DNA from: Rotaria sordida
Lineage: Eukaryota > Rotifera > Eurotatoria > Philodinida > Philodinidae
Length of the DNA: 64,000 nucleotides
Assembly: GCA_905250125.1 (NCBI GenBank)
Contig: CAJNOL010000119.1
Coordinates: forward strand, 1 to 64,000
Reading direction: 5' to 3'
The position numbers and the translations under genes are program-made. The notes beneath the pieces are model-generated. The model saw only the letters and a program-made list of their open reading frames with translations. It had not been told where the DNA came from and made no database searches. Numbering within the stretch: the stretch's first letter is position 1; the number at the start of each line of letters is the position of its first letter. This document shows positions 1 to 11,307 of this stretch, in pieces.

Positions 1-76
1 ACGTGTTTTACTTCGTCTAATACATTTTTCGAATACAATCATTACAACACACCTTATCAATCACGGTTTGAAAAAA

Positions 77-3000
77 ATGTTAAGACACGCAAATCGATCC
101 GAACCTGCATTACATATTAATGAAATTGATGTTACGGATAAATATAAATTTCTTAAACAAATCGGTAAAGGAAGTTATGGTGAAGTATGGCTTGTTTTAC
201 CATTACGTAATTTATCATCAGTAAAATCAAATACTAAACAATATGTACTTAAACGATTAGATCTTCGTCAACAATCAAATGAAACAACACAAAATGATAT
301 TGAAGGTGCTGAACGTGAAGCTAAATTATTATCAACATTAAAACATCCAAATATTGTTGCATATATTGAATCATTTCGTTCGAATGATGGTTTTCTTAAT
401 ATAGTTATGGCTTATTGTGAAGGTGGAGATTTATATACAAAATTAAAAGAAAGAAAAGCTAATAAACAACCATTAACTGAAAATCAAATTGTTGAATGGT
501 TTGTACAGATTTGTATGGCTTTACAAGTATATAATAAATTTTTAAAAAAGTAAAAAAAAGACAAAAACTTATTTAATTTTTATTTTCTATTTAGTATATG
601 CATGATAAAAGTATTCTTCATCGTGATTTAAAAACTCAAAATATTTTTTTAACTAAAAATGAAATTGTTAAAGTTGGAGATTTAGGTATTGCAAGAGTAT
701 TAGATTCAGGAAATGATTTAGCAACAACAATTATTGGAACGCCATATTATATGAGTCCAGAAATATTTTCAAATAAACCTTATGGACAAAGAGTTTGATA
801 ATTATTTTAAATAGAAAAATTTAAGTTTTTGCTTTTTTTTTTTACTAGTCGGATATTTGGGCACTTGGTTGTTGTGTTTATGAAATGACAACACTTGAAC
901 ATGCATTCAATGCTAAAGATATGAATTCACTTGTTTTAAAAATAATTCGTGGACAAGTTAGTTTTAAAAAAAAAAATAATTATTTTGTTTTATTTTTATT
1001 AAAATTTAGATACCACAAACATCAAAAAAATATAGTGAATCATTAACAGCTCTTATTAAATCGATGCTGAGTAAAAATCCAAATGATCGTCCAACAGCAA
1101 AAAAGATCTTACAAAATACATATATTAAACAACATATTATGCGATTGTTAGAAAAAACGAAAATTAAGTAAGAATTTAATCACGAATAAAATACAAAAAA
1201 TCATCTAATGAATGATAACATCAAGAAATTTTTATAGTTCGTTGTTGTTAAGTACAAGCTAGGTTTTTTTGACGAATATATGAATAGATTCAACTATTAA
1301 ATTGATTGTTCTTCGTTTTATGATATTTATAAAGTTTTATCTTATTCTTTACAAACCATAAACAATATTCACTACGTACATTTTTGATATCTCCAGAGGA
1401 TACTTGCTTGAGAATTGAATTTTTTCTTACAGATTATATTACGAATTCGATGACTATTTCTCACTATATAATAGGAAAAAAAACCGTCGAAAATGAAATA
1501 GATAATGTAGACAAGAGAGAACTAGTTATTAGTTGGACATACATACGCGTATGAAAAATTCTAAAATGTGATATCTAATGAGGAAACTAGCTGAACTATA
1601 ACTTGCCGTTTGAGCACATAAGGAAGTGTTGATAAGACTAGAAAAAGCTTTAAAAGGTTCATCCACATAAGTGTTTAGAGTCGAGTTATGACAGTTTTAC
1701 TAAGTTTCACCCATAGGTACATCTAATGACTCTTAGAATATTCTGAAAGTTTCAGACGAAAAGAATCTTTCCTTATCGAGATATTGAATTTCTGAATAAA
1801 CTCGATTTTCGTAACAAGGGATTATTGGCTGGAAATTCAATATCTCGACAAATAAACACTCTTTTCGATTGAAAATTTCAGAATATTTTAATGGTCATTA
1901 AACCTATCTATGGGTTGAATCTCAGCTCGAAAATTCAGTAAAACAGTCCTAACTCGGGTTCACAGACCTATACACACGAATCTTTTTAGAATTTTTCTAG
2001 TTTTAATTCTATTAATCTTTCTTTATATTAGATGTCAAAATCAAGCTAACTCAAATACTCCAATATCAGTCGTCGCTCCATTGACAATTCCTTCTCCGTC
2101 TTCTTCGGCGCCTTCACGTTCACCTTCTCCACCGCCTCATTCGTCTTCTCCACCAACTCCAATAAATCCTGTTATTCCATCTTTATCAAATGATGCTAAA
2201 TTACCATATTCATCAGCTAATTCTCCATCATCAAAAAAATCCCAGGCAATTCGTTATACAAATAATAATGCTGCTATACTTCCTTCTTATCCACCATTAC
2301 CACCATCACATAATCGTCGATCAAATAATATAACAACGTCATCATCAGGTTCATCATCTTCAGCTGATGCTAGTCGATCATTACCATCTGGTGATGTTAA
2401 TCATTTAAATGATGCACGTGCTCGTCGTCGTCTTCGTGTACGTTTAAGTAATCCATTACCAATTAATGAACAACAAATGGATTTAAATTTTTTATCAAAT
2501 CTTAGTGAAAATGATACATTAAAACGTCGACAACGTAATCAACAAATTAATAAGCATTTAAAACAATATCAACAAGCATCATCCGATGATGAACATGACA
2601 TACCATTGAATGCTAATCCGTCTCAACCAGTTATTGTAAATATTTCTTCTTTCTCTATCTCTCATTCTCTTTTATTTGATTTATTTTCTTATTAGGTAGT
2701 TGTTCAACCAAAAAAATTAGTAAAACAAAATTCAGCAGGATCATCAACTGAATCAAATCCTAATAAATTATCATTTGATGATGATATTGATTCGTATGAA
2801 CGTGAATTAAATATAAATTCTCGACAACAACAACAACAACAACCATCGAAATCAAAAATTACAAAATCATATGATTCAAATAATAATCTTCCAAATTCAA
2901 ATGCACGTCAACGTCGTCGTGATAGTCGCATGCAATCATCAGTTGAATCATCAAGTCAAATAACATCAAATAATAGTAATCATGAATTATCTCCTTCAAA

Positions 3001-4709
3001 CTCACAAGATTTAATCATAGCTGAAATTGAAAAGAAAAAAGAAGGGTATGATTTAATATTAAATTTATTTCAATATATAAATTCTATTTATATTTTTTTT
3101 CTTCTTCTTCTTTCAGAGAAAAAGATATGAATGATTTACTTTTTATGTTAACTGCTACATTAAAATTAGCACCTGTACTATCTACAAATATTCAAGATTC
3201 TGATCTTGATCTAAATGAATTAACAAATAGTAGTAATGATAGTGATAAAACAGTTATTGACGATGGTTATTCTCATTCAGGATCCGCAGAACAAAGTAAT
3301 GTATATAAATATATTTAAAAAAAAAATACATGTTTTATTTTTGATAAATAGTTTCAAGACCATGGTCATCTGGTGATCGAACAATGGAAGTTCCATTACA
3401 TCAGACAAATCATCTTTTTAAACGTTGTCAAGGATTAAAAGAGTAAGATAAATCTAACTGTATTCGTTGGATAGAATTGAATAAGTTATTGTCCAGGCTT
3501 ACAAACGAAGTTCCTTAACCAATTAATCGATTTTTTTTGTTTTGAATTTCTGCTTGAAAATTTTCTATGGAGGACAGTTCTTAATGGAAATAGTTTACTG
3601 TGAAAGTTTTAGATCTTGTTGTTCTTTCTACACTAAGATAGATTATGGTAGAAATGATTCTTTTATATCGCTCATATGTACCAATCGATGTGATGTTCTT
3701 ATTTTTCGAACAGAACTAAATAAAACGATCTTAAGCTTTCACAATAAACAATTCTCATTATTTCAAGTCGAAATTCAAAAATGAGTTTATTCAATATTTC
3801 CGAGAGGGATCAAGGCATTGAGTAAAAAGAAAATGTCAAAAGGATATAGAATTTTCTCAGAAATAAGTTAAGGGTTCAAACTCTTTTCAAGGTATTCCTA
3901 CTTCATTAGAATCTACATAATGTATATAGTCTCGATTAAAACAGAAATTAATCAATTGTAGGACCTCTCTCTCTCTCTCTGGTTAGTAGACAGTGTAATG
4001 AATCCAACGATCATCAATATCAATTTTTTCTTCAATTCATTGACATATGTTAACTAACCCAGTTAAGCTTTCTGCTCTAGACTAAAAATGTCAAAGTTTC
4101 ATATAAGTCCAAGCTTATTGAAAAAGAACTATTCGAACAATTCATTATAATAGCTCGTATGCATGTACATTCTCATCCGTTCATCAAGTTTATTTGTCCT
4201 TCAAGAAATATATTTGACAATTAACGTTATAAGTGTGCTAAGTGAATCCGTTTTTCAGCATCACCAATTATATTTTGTGCAAAATCTGATGCGTTTTAAT
4301 TTCAAACAACGTCAAAGAACTGTAACTGTTAATAAGTTCCTCACACCTTATGAGTTTGACATGTCAGACAATTATTCTAAATGATAGCACATAAAATTTT
4401 ATTAACTACAAATATATATTCATTAAATTTTCATATACATGTCAAATTATTTTTTTCAGAGAATGTCTTCGTGAAATTAGTTCAGAACAGTTACAACGCG
4501 TTTTAAATATACTTGAAAATGTTAGTCAAGCACAAATGACAGTAAGTACAAAAAAAAACACAAATAAAATATTACTATAAAAATTTCTTTTATTCGTTTA
4601 TTTAAAGAATGAAATGATTGCTGAACTTGGCGAATATTTATATCAAAAATATGCTCCACAAATATTTTTGCTCAAATTTTATGAAGACAATTTACGCACA
4701 CATACATGA
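77..4709 (+). CDS. NEK4: NEK4-like NIMA-related serine/threonine kinase, 10 exons
   Basis: Exons as read: 77-526, 595-792, 849-956, 1010-1167, 2032-2635, 2696-3045, 3117-3295, 3352-3442, 4460-4541, 4608-4709. All introns are GT-AG and phases agree, giving about 773 aa. The glycine loop GKGSYG is near residue 31, the catalytic Lys in YVLKRL near 59, HRDLKTQN near 159 and DLGIARVL near 179, where NEKs have DLG instead of DFG. The activation segment [10 protein letters not shown] and the stretch [10 protein letters not shown] followed by [11 protein letters not shown] match vertebrate NEK4 very closely from memory. After the kinase domain (about 285 aa) comes a long Ser/Pro/Asn-rich disordered region and a short helical C-terminus (exons 8-10). 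NEK4 acts in cilia and DNA-damage responses in vertebrates; here the role is inferred. Start: ATG at 77 is the first ATG in frame; upstream coding exons outside the window cannot be excluded. Intron 4 (864 bp) and intron 8 (1017 bp) are unusually long; intron 4 holds a MITE. Confidence 0.88.
1637..2001. mobile_element. Palindromic MITE in intron 4 of the NEK4-like gene
   Basis: The two halves are imperfect reverse complements. The left end begins actagaaaaagctttaaaa and the right end, read in reverse, begins actagaaaaattctaaaaa. Inner matching blocks include cacccataggt against cacccatagatagg, gaatattctgaaa against aaatattctgaaa, and tcgagatattgaa on both sides. The centre is near 1805-1835. 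There is no coding capacity. Size and structure fit a foldback or non-autonomous DNA element; no clear target duplication was found. Confidence 0.7.
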
Positions 4710-5449
4710 AATTGATCTGGTCATTGATTGTTTCTTTTCTGTTTTCTATCTATCTATCTATCTTTACTTTTATTATTTGAAAAAGAAACCGAGTGAGCAT
4801 GAGACATGTAATTTTAATATCTTCAAATTTTTGTTTTGAAGATGGTTTTTTTTTCATGTTTGTATATTTAATATTGCTTTCATAATATAATTGTCTATTG
4901 TGTTTATGTATACTTATTTTATCTTTTTTGTCTTGCAATGAATATATGCTTTGTTTACTTGTAAACACGTTAGCAATATAAATATACCTTGTTCTTCTTT
5001 TGTTTTTCAAAACATTCTATAATAGATTGTAGTATTGATGACTATTCTTTGTTAAATGATCATTTTAACATAGAGTTAATGATTTGATATAGATCTTTGA
5101 AGATGAGCAGTCAAGTCAAAAAAAAAGAGCTTATATATATATATGTACAGATGCTTTATTCACTTCAATTTTTATTTCTTAATGTATTTGAAAAAAAATA
5201 AAACTCATGTACTGCAAATATTTTTATCGAGTGATTTCACGTTAAAATTAAATGAATGTTTCGAAAATACGTTGCAAATCTTTTGTTTGTCGCTTCTTTT
5301 TCTAATAATTTGTTTTATCAAAAATATGTTGATATGATTTCTTTGTATTATAATAATAAAATTAGTAAATACTCTAATAAACTCTTGTTGACTCTAATAT
5401 GAATCAAGAATATAATTCTTTCAACAATTCATCTTCATCTTAAGACGAC
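4710..5449. other. Intergenic, no gene seen
   Basis: AT-rich spacer after the kinase gene with poly-T runs and a short (TCTA)n run near 4748. No ORF with plausible coding content on either strand. Confidence 0.6.
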
Positions 5450-5720
5450 GTTCAAATGCAAGCAATAGATCTAATCACTTCAGTAGTTGCTACTACATCA
5501 ATTGGGTTTGCCGTTGTCAATTGTAGAATGATCAGCCATGAAAACTATTGAATCCAAAAGCCAGCATAACAAGTTGTCGAGTGACGATTCATTTTTTATA
5601 TGAAAGAGTGCATGATCAATTAAAAGCTTTTTGTTCAACAGCCACATTTTTATCTTTAGCTTTGGACGTTTGGAATGACAGCAGGTTGAGATCTTTTTTT
5701 CGTTGTAACTGGCATGATCT
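5450..5720 (+). pseudogene. Remnant of a hAT-superfamily transposase
   Basis: Two frames together resemble the region of BED-type hAT transposases just before the catalytic core. The first frame has AIDLITSVVATTSIGFAVV. The second has LNPKASITSCRVTI, then LYERVHDQLK and FLSLALDVWNDSRLRSFF, which corresponds to the family's 'sLtlDvWtdrr..sFl' segment. A frameshift and a TGA near 5547 separate them, and nothing recognisable follows the Trp-Asn-Asp segment beyond about 5720. It is a short dead fragment; no termini were identified. Confidence 0.6.
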
Positions 5721-6149
5721 TTTTTTTATAGAAATAATTTATATTTTGCTTCGATTTGACTCGTCCATCTCTATGAATCATTCAAATTTAACTTGCAGTC
5801 ATATATTTTCAAAGACTTTGTATTTTAAAAAGTTGATAGAATATTCAAAATTGAACATAAAATATCGTTTTTTTTGTCATAGACTAAGTACAGTCAAATA
5901 AATCACTTTGAAAGATTGATTTGTAAAAGATGTTACAAGAACGTAGGTTATTGAGATCATTTTTTTTTCAGATAATAGAATGAATTAAAAAAAATGATGT
6001 TCTAGACACGTATTCTTCGAAAAGAATATGAAGAAAAGGCATAGAATTTAAATAACTGTCATGTATTCATGCTGAATTAATAATGAAAAAAAAAAATTTT
6101 CACAAGAATATATAAATGGAAATCATGTCATATCTTTTTGTCTTTATAT
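5721..6149. other. Intergenic, no gene seen
   Basis: AT-rich spacer with poly-A/T runs; no supported feature. Confidence 0.5.
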
Positions 6150-6479
6150 TCATAATGGTCGTTGATAATGTTCAGCAGTTGATTGTGTTGTATCGCCTTC
6201 ATTCTTAACTATTTCACCTTTTCGATCATCTGCTCTTGTTCCTGCTCCGCCATGTTCACTACCTAATTTGCCAAAATTTCGATCGATAGATGGTCCCACA
6301 TGACTATGTAATGTTGGATGTGTAGTTGTCATAGGTACTGATGATGATGATTCTACAACCGAATTAGAACTTATAGGAACATTACCGAAATGAGTTTGAT
6401 CGACATTTGTTGGTTTACCAGCTGCACTTGGATAATTAAAACCTGATGTATCAGCATTAGGATTTGGATTGTGCGACAT
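6150..6479 (-). CDS. Small hydrophilic, probably disordered protein (109 aa)
   Basis: Open frame from ATG at 6479 to TGA at 6150. The translation starts MSHNPNPNADTSGFNYPSAA and is rich in Ser, Thr, Gly, Asn, His and Pro, with a charged Gly-containing tail (KLGSEHGGAGTRADDRKGE). There are no Cys residues, membrane segment or signal peptide. The frame stays open upstream, but the region before 6479 is low-complexity and unlike coding sequence, so this ATG is preferred. The composition resembles hydrophilin/LEA-like proteins, which matter in desiccation-tolerant bdelloids, but no LEA repeat motif is visible and I do not assign a function. It lies about 150 bp downstream of another small ORF on the same strand. 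Confidence 0.5.
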   Translation of the reverse strand: MSHNPNPNADTSGFNYPSAAGKPTNVDQTHFGNVPISSNSVVESSSSVPMTTTHPTLHSHVGPSIDRNFGKLGSEHGGAGTRADDRKGEIVKNEGDTTQSTAEHYQRPL

Positions 6480-6630
6480 AGTTGAGATCAATATACAGAT
6501 GTGTATTACGTATTCTAGTTTTATTTGATTATGACTTGAAGAAAAAGAAAGGTAACTGGGTAGAGTAAAAAGAGAACAGACAAAAAAAAATTCTTCTCGC
6601 AATAAAAGAACGCAAAAAAAAAAAGAATTT

Positions 6631-6846
6631 TTAATATTTTGCTCGTTGTCGTAGTTTGTCTGAGTAGAATTTTGATTCGACATTTTCTTCACTCGACAAT
6701 GTATTGATGTTAGTTTGATAATATTGTTTAGTTGAAGTTAAATCATCAATAAGATATCGTCGTTTATGAACAATATCATCATTTGAATAAACATTTTTCA
6801 TAATATCATAATTAACTGGAACAAGAAATTGACGACTATTCGACAT
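6631..6846 (-). CDS. Small unknown protein (71 aa)
   Basis: ATG at 6846 to a stop at 6631. The translation begins MSNSRQFLVPVNYDIMKNVY, is polar and rich in Tyr, Ser, Lys and Asn, and ends KLRQRAKY. No motif, signal peptide or membrane helix. Codon choice (many AT-ending codons, CGT/CGA for Arg) is like the other genes here. It is immediately upstream of the 109-aa ORF on the same strand with about 150 bp between them; the two could be separate genes or exons of one transcript, but I see no convincing intron joining the frames. Family not recognised. Confidence 0.4.
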   Translation of the reverse strand: MSNSRQFLVPVNYDIMKNVYSNDDIVHKRRYLIDDLTSTKQYYQTNINTLSSEENVESKFYSDKLRQRAKY

Positions 6847-8529
6847 TTATTATTTGTGTTGTTGCCTTGTCAATAGAACATACAGTGAAATGAAGTTGTT
6901 TGTTCTTATGGAATATAATTCCTAGGAAAAAAAAAAAGAAAAAAATATTGGAAATAAAACAGAAGAAAGAAAGAAAAAATCATCGATCATAGAAACAGTT
7001 AAAATTGATTTAGAAATGAAATGAAACAAAACCAAAAGTTTTGTAAAATTGATTTTTTTGCAAATATTTGAACATAGAAATAACATTTGATTCTAATTCG
7101 CTTCTCATGCGATACAAAATTTAAAATTCTACAAACTCTTGTGAACTTTGATTAAAAGCGATGAAACAAAAAATATGTAGAGTCTATATGATGTCATTGC
7201 ATCAATGACATCTACTTCCTATACGATATCTGATAATGCATTATTTTTATGTAAAAGAATATTTAGTTTTCAAAATATAATTTACTTCTAGACAATACTC
7301 GAAAATCTCTATCGATTATGCATAATACAATGTTTTTTTTAATAAGCATGCTTTTGCTTATGCAACCAATTAATCATTTTCAAAACGAGTATTCTAAAAA
7401 TAGTGCCTATGACCAAATTACATTTCCTAAAGAATTGATTTGTCTTCCGACTAACAAACAAAATAACACTTTATACAACGAATCAGTCGGAAAAAGTTTG
7501 AATATTGTAAAACGTGCCTCGTTTTATTGTAGATGCTCAAACCAATGATTTCTGTAAGGCGAATATTTATTATTATTAAACAATTATAAATAATACTGAA
7601 AAATGTATTTTGCTTAAAGTTCAATGAGAAATGCTTAGACGCTTAGATCTTTGCCAATAAATTAAAAAGAGCTTTCGAAACACGCATAGATTTATATAGA
7701 AAATAAATATCATTCATAGAATTACATCATGCAATCGATAAATAAATTTTGTTCTATAGTTTTAAATTACATTCAACACAGACTTTTAGAGAATTAAATT
7801 CTATATCCTCTGACATTGATATTAGAATGGCGTAGTATTTTTATGCACGAATATTTTCATAAGAAAGAATATTGCAAAAACTATTATCACACTTAGTATT
7901 TCTCTTGAATGATAAAATCAAACAGAAATCAAGGACAAATACTTTTGTAAATCTTTCAATAGGTTTTTTCTAATAATATCTCGTTATCTTTAATATTTTG
8001 TTTAAAAAGTGAATACAAAAAATATGAGAAAAAGTTGTTTGTCTTCTACATTGTTTTTTTTTATTATTAAAATGATTCATTGTGTTTTTCTTTTGTACGC
8101 GTTGTCATAACGAACTGAATGTCACACAATTGTTATTGCGTAGGTTTTCAATTAAATGATTTAAAAATAAACTTTTCATTGTCAACTATTACGTTAGAAT
8201 TTTTTTTGTGTAAGTATTTGTCAATATGTTGACCAATTCAAAGAAATAAAATGACTTTAAACTCTATAAACTCGGAATTGCTTCACAACTAAAAAATATC
8301 TAAATTTGAATATATACATAAGCATATGAGTCATATAACACAAAATAATTTCTCAATAAGCAAAATCTTTATATTTTTTAGTTTTAATTCTAAAACTGAA
8401 GAATAATAGAAACATGTTAGGAAAATATTAAGTGATTTCCTACTCTATATAAAATTCTACGCGATACATAACTTGTAAGCCGACACTTATTTTTTTTTTC
8501 TACAGAAAAAAAACAAAAATCAAATAAAA
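6847..8529. other. Intergenic, no gene supported
   Basis: About 1.7 kb of AT-rich DNA. One 76-codon plus-strand frame at 7318-7548 starts with a hydrophobic stretch, but nothing else supports it. No repeats with clear termini seen. Confidence 0.5.
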
Positions 8530-10173
8530 CTATAATAAAACATAATGGCATCCACAAATTCTTCTTCTATTTCTACATTTATTTGTTCTGTCGTTTCTTT
8601 TTTTTTTGATAAGATAACCAGCGTTTAGAATTCTTCCAATTTCTTGAAATCCTAATGATCTCCAAAGACGAATACTAAATGTATTATTTGAAAATACTAA
8701 ATTAAACATTGAAGCTTTATAACATAATAATGGAGTAATTTTAATGAAGGCTAATGCCATAATTCTACCAATGCCTTGATTTCGATAAATATTCGATGTG
8801 ATAAATCCTCCATTGCAAATCTAAAGTAGTATATAAATAACGGATATCACAAAAGTTTTGCATTAATTTTGTTTTCAGTATAACGTGAGAACCACTTGTC
8901 CTGTAGACTCGATAATCTTTTTGTGTTAGAAAGAACAAAGTCTCTACTACAAAGCTATATAAAAATATTCGTTTCAAAATACTTATCGAAGGCTGCGAAG
9001 TTTGAAGAACATGTTTGATTGAAAAAAATGTCTTGCAACTTCACATATAATCAGTGATGAGAGGTGTATTTGATTGACTTGTCTTGCAATTGGTTTTCGA
9101 AATTTTAAAAGATGTTATGTGTGATTGTAATCAACGCGATTCAGGCTTTTTAATGATATCAAAATAGTCAAGTTACAAAATCACAGATTCTACAGGAAAC
9201 AACTTTATTAAATACTTAATGTTCTTTCTACAACGCTCAATGGAGTTGTTCTCATAATGTCTAATATTCCGCTTTATATAAGGTACTCACTAAACTCTTA
9301 TTGGACATAAAATATGGGGTTTTACTAACTTCGATTGTTCAAAAGACATCTTATTTGCCAAAATCATTTCTCAGTTACGAACATTTTTCTTTACCAAAAG
9401 TCATTAGAAAAATGTCGATTTCAAACTCAATTGATAATTTGAAAATATTAGTTTTATCTGTTTACAATGCCCTGTCGTACTGTTACAAAATTCGATAAAA
9501 CATGGCAAACAAGATCAATTTTCTTAATGGATGAAGATTTTCTTCTAAATTTCAGAAGCTTGCAGAGAACTTTTTCAACTAAGCATGCTCTTAAAACTTT
9601 TTAACCTTCACCAAGTATTTTAAATGAAATATTTTTACAACATTTTTGTAATAGAGACTTTACTCTTTCTAACAAGAGCACTATCAAGTCTCCACGACTA
9701 GTTGTTATCATGCTATACTGAAAACAAAGTTAATGCAAAACTTTTACACCATCTGTTAGATAATAATACAAAGATTTGTTAATTATATGAGAATATCGAC
9801 CAGGAAAGTTTGGTTTAATATAAAATGTACCTAATATAGCGTTTTCAAGATTATTAGAAAAATCGATTGATAAATTTGTTCTACTATTAATAACAATGAA
9901 AACATCTCCGACTAAGAAATAATTCTTGAATTCAGATAAATTAAGTGGAAATTTTGGTGCATAAGTATTTCCAGCTTCAATTTCTTTGTTTAATAAAGAT
10001 TGCAAATAACATATTAATTTTGATTCATCTTCTAATTATTTTAGAATAGTAGTTAATGAATGAATAGATACTAATTGATTAGATTTAGTTATACTTTCTA
10101 TGGGAAGTAATGATTCTAATTTCGATGAGTTATATTCTTTTGGTCGATCAGTTGTTTCATAAATTGATGACAT
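8530..10173 (-). CDS. GNAT-family N-acetyltransferase, possibly inactivated
   Basis: Coding runs from ATG at 10173 to 9748, then 8820-8530 after a 927-bp intron. The second exon opens with CNGGFI and IYRNQGIGRIMALAF, the acetyl-CoA-binding motif A (Q-x-x-G-I-G-R), followed by FNLVFSNNTFSIRLWRSLGF and EIGRI, the standard GNAT motif B. The first exon has EIEAGNTYAPKFPLNLSEF and AILGTFYIKPNFPGRYSHI. The Leu-Trp-Arg-Ser-Leu-Gly-Phe ending and the N-terminal Glu-Ile-Glu-Ala-Gly-Asn-Thr-Tyr segment are, from memory, characteristic of a fungal GNAT group. TAA at 10036-10038 is in frame. Either the gene is broken, or 10032-10094 is a 63-bp GT-AG intron (phase 1 on both sides) that removes it. The substrate is unknown. 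About twelve residues before the long intron look extra relative to the family. Confidence 0.7.
8849..9747. mobile_element. Foldback element inside the GNAT intron
   Basis: The left end reads acaaaagttttgcattaa and the right end, reversed, gtaaaagttttgcattaa. Similarity continues inward for roughly 200 bp per arm, including gttttcagtataa against gttttcagtatag, gttagaaag on both sides, and aaagtctctactac against aaagtctctattac. No coding capacity and no clear target duplication. The right terminus carries the GTAAAAG that now serves as the intron's 5' splice site. Confidence 0.7.
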
Positions 10174-11307
10174 GAATGAAAACTTTTACTTAGTCTAATT
10201 TATCTAAAAGGTTTTTGAAAGAATAAGATATCTTAATCGATAATATAAAAACAAAGGTAATGAAATGGAGATTTCAAATTGAGCTGTGTCTTACTACGTT
10301 CAATAAAGACTAAAAATAATATTCTTTGCTTTGTTATGTTGATCAATATTAGTGCTGTTTGAATGATTATTGATATCTGTTTCTTTACAACCTCCTTGAT
10401 ATGAATTAACATTCATTTTTCTACTATTTGAAGTTAATGAAAATTGAATATCAAATGCAATTCAAAAGATAAAATATTGTTTATCTTATTGTTTGCTTTG
10501 CTTATCATCCATTCAAGGTGATATGTACAATTCACAAGAACAATCTATTAAAGAAAGAAAAGGGAGAAAGATGAAAACGACATTATTTTTGTCGGGTACA
10601 TCATTTACAAAATAATCATGTGCTCATCATATACGCGTTCGAATGTTTGTATTCATGATCCATTCTAGAAGTAGAATGTTTAGACTTCTATTTTGATATT
10701 TGTCATTATGTCGGAACAAAAATACTGTTTACGATTGTTATAATTTCAGCGAAAAACATTTATTTTAAAATGTATCGCTTACTTTAATTCCTGTTTTGTG
10801 TGTGAAATTTATTCCTCGTCTCTTTTTATCGGATTGGAATTATCTTAAAATACTATTATCACTATGTTGTGTAAGTTGCCTTGATACAAAAACAAATCAA
10901 TGGAAACAGATCAGAGACATTTTATCGGTATTAACTTCAAGAGCAACATCTCCAAAATATTAATAAAACTCTTTTGTTTTTTGAAAATTTTCATTGGATC
11001 TACTAGAACCAGTTATTTGATTGATAAAACCGCATATTTTCAACATTGAAGGAAGAATAAGTTCGAAAATTGAAAGATGGACATAATGGATACAAATAGT
11101 TGTTTTTCAGTATTACTTTTCCGATACTGATTAAAATTTATATATATATATATTTTTTTTTGTCATTTATTTTATTTTAAACTTATTAACAATATTCCAA
11201 TAAGTCTTATCTTTACATTCTACATAAACATCAAAATGATAATTTGTTCTTTTATATTCGATTGTCGATATAATAGAAATAATAATAATAATAATTAATT
11301 AATTAAT
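10174..11307. other. Intergenic between GNAT and ZP genes
   Basis: AT-rich, with a (TA)n run near 11139-11152 and (AAT)n/(TTAA)n runs at 11277-11305. A 38-codon minus-strand frame at 10300-10416 is too short to support. Confidence 0.5.

Noticed and set aside
7318..7548. 76-codon frame with a hydrophobic start and a Lys-Arg before a short Cys-containing tail (neuropeptide precursor?)
   Set aside because: Single short frame, no repeated peptides, no glycine amidation site, no splice partners; hydrophobic starts are common in AT-rich DNA.
10300..10416. 38-codon minus-strand frame between the GNAT and ZP genes
   Set aside because: Too short, Asn/Ser-rich, no splice link to either gene.
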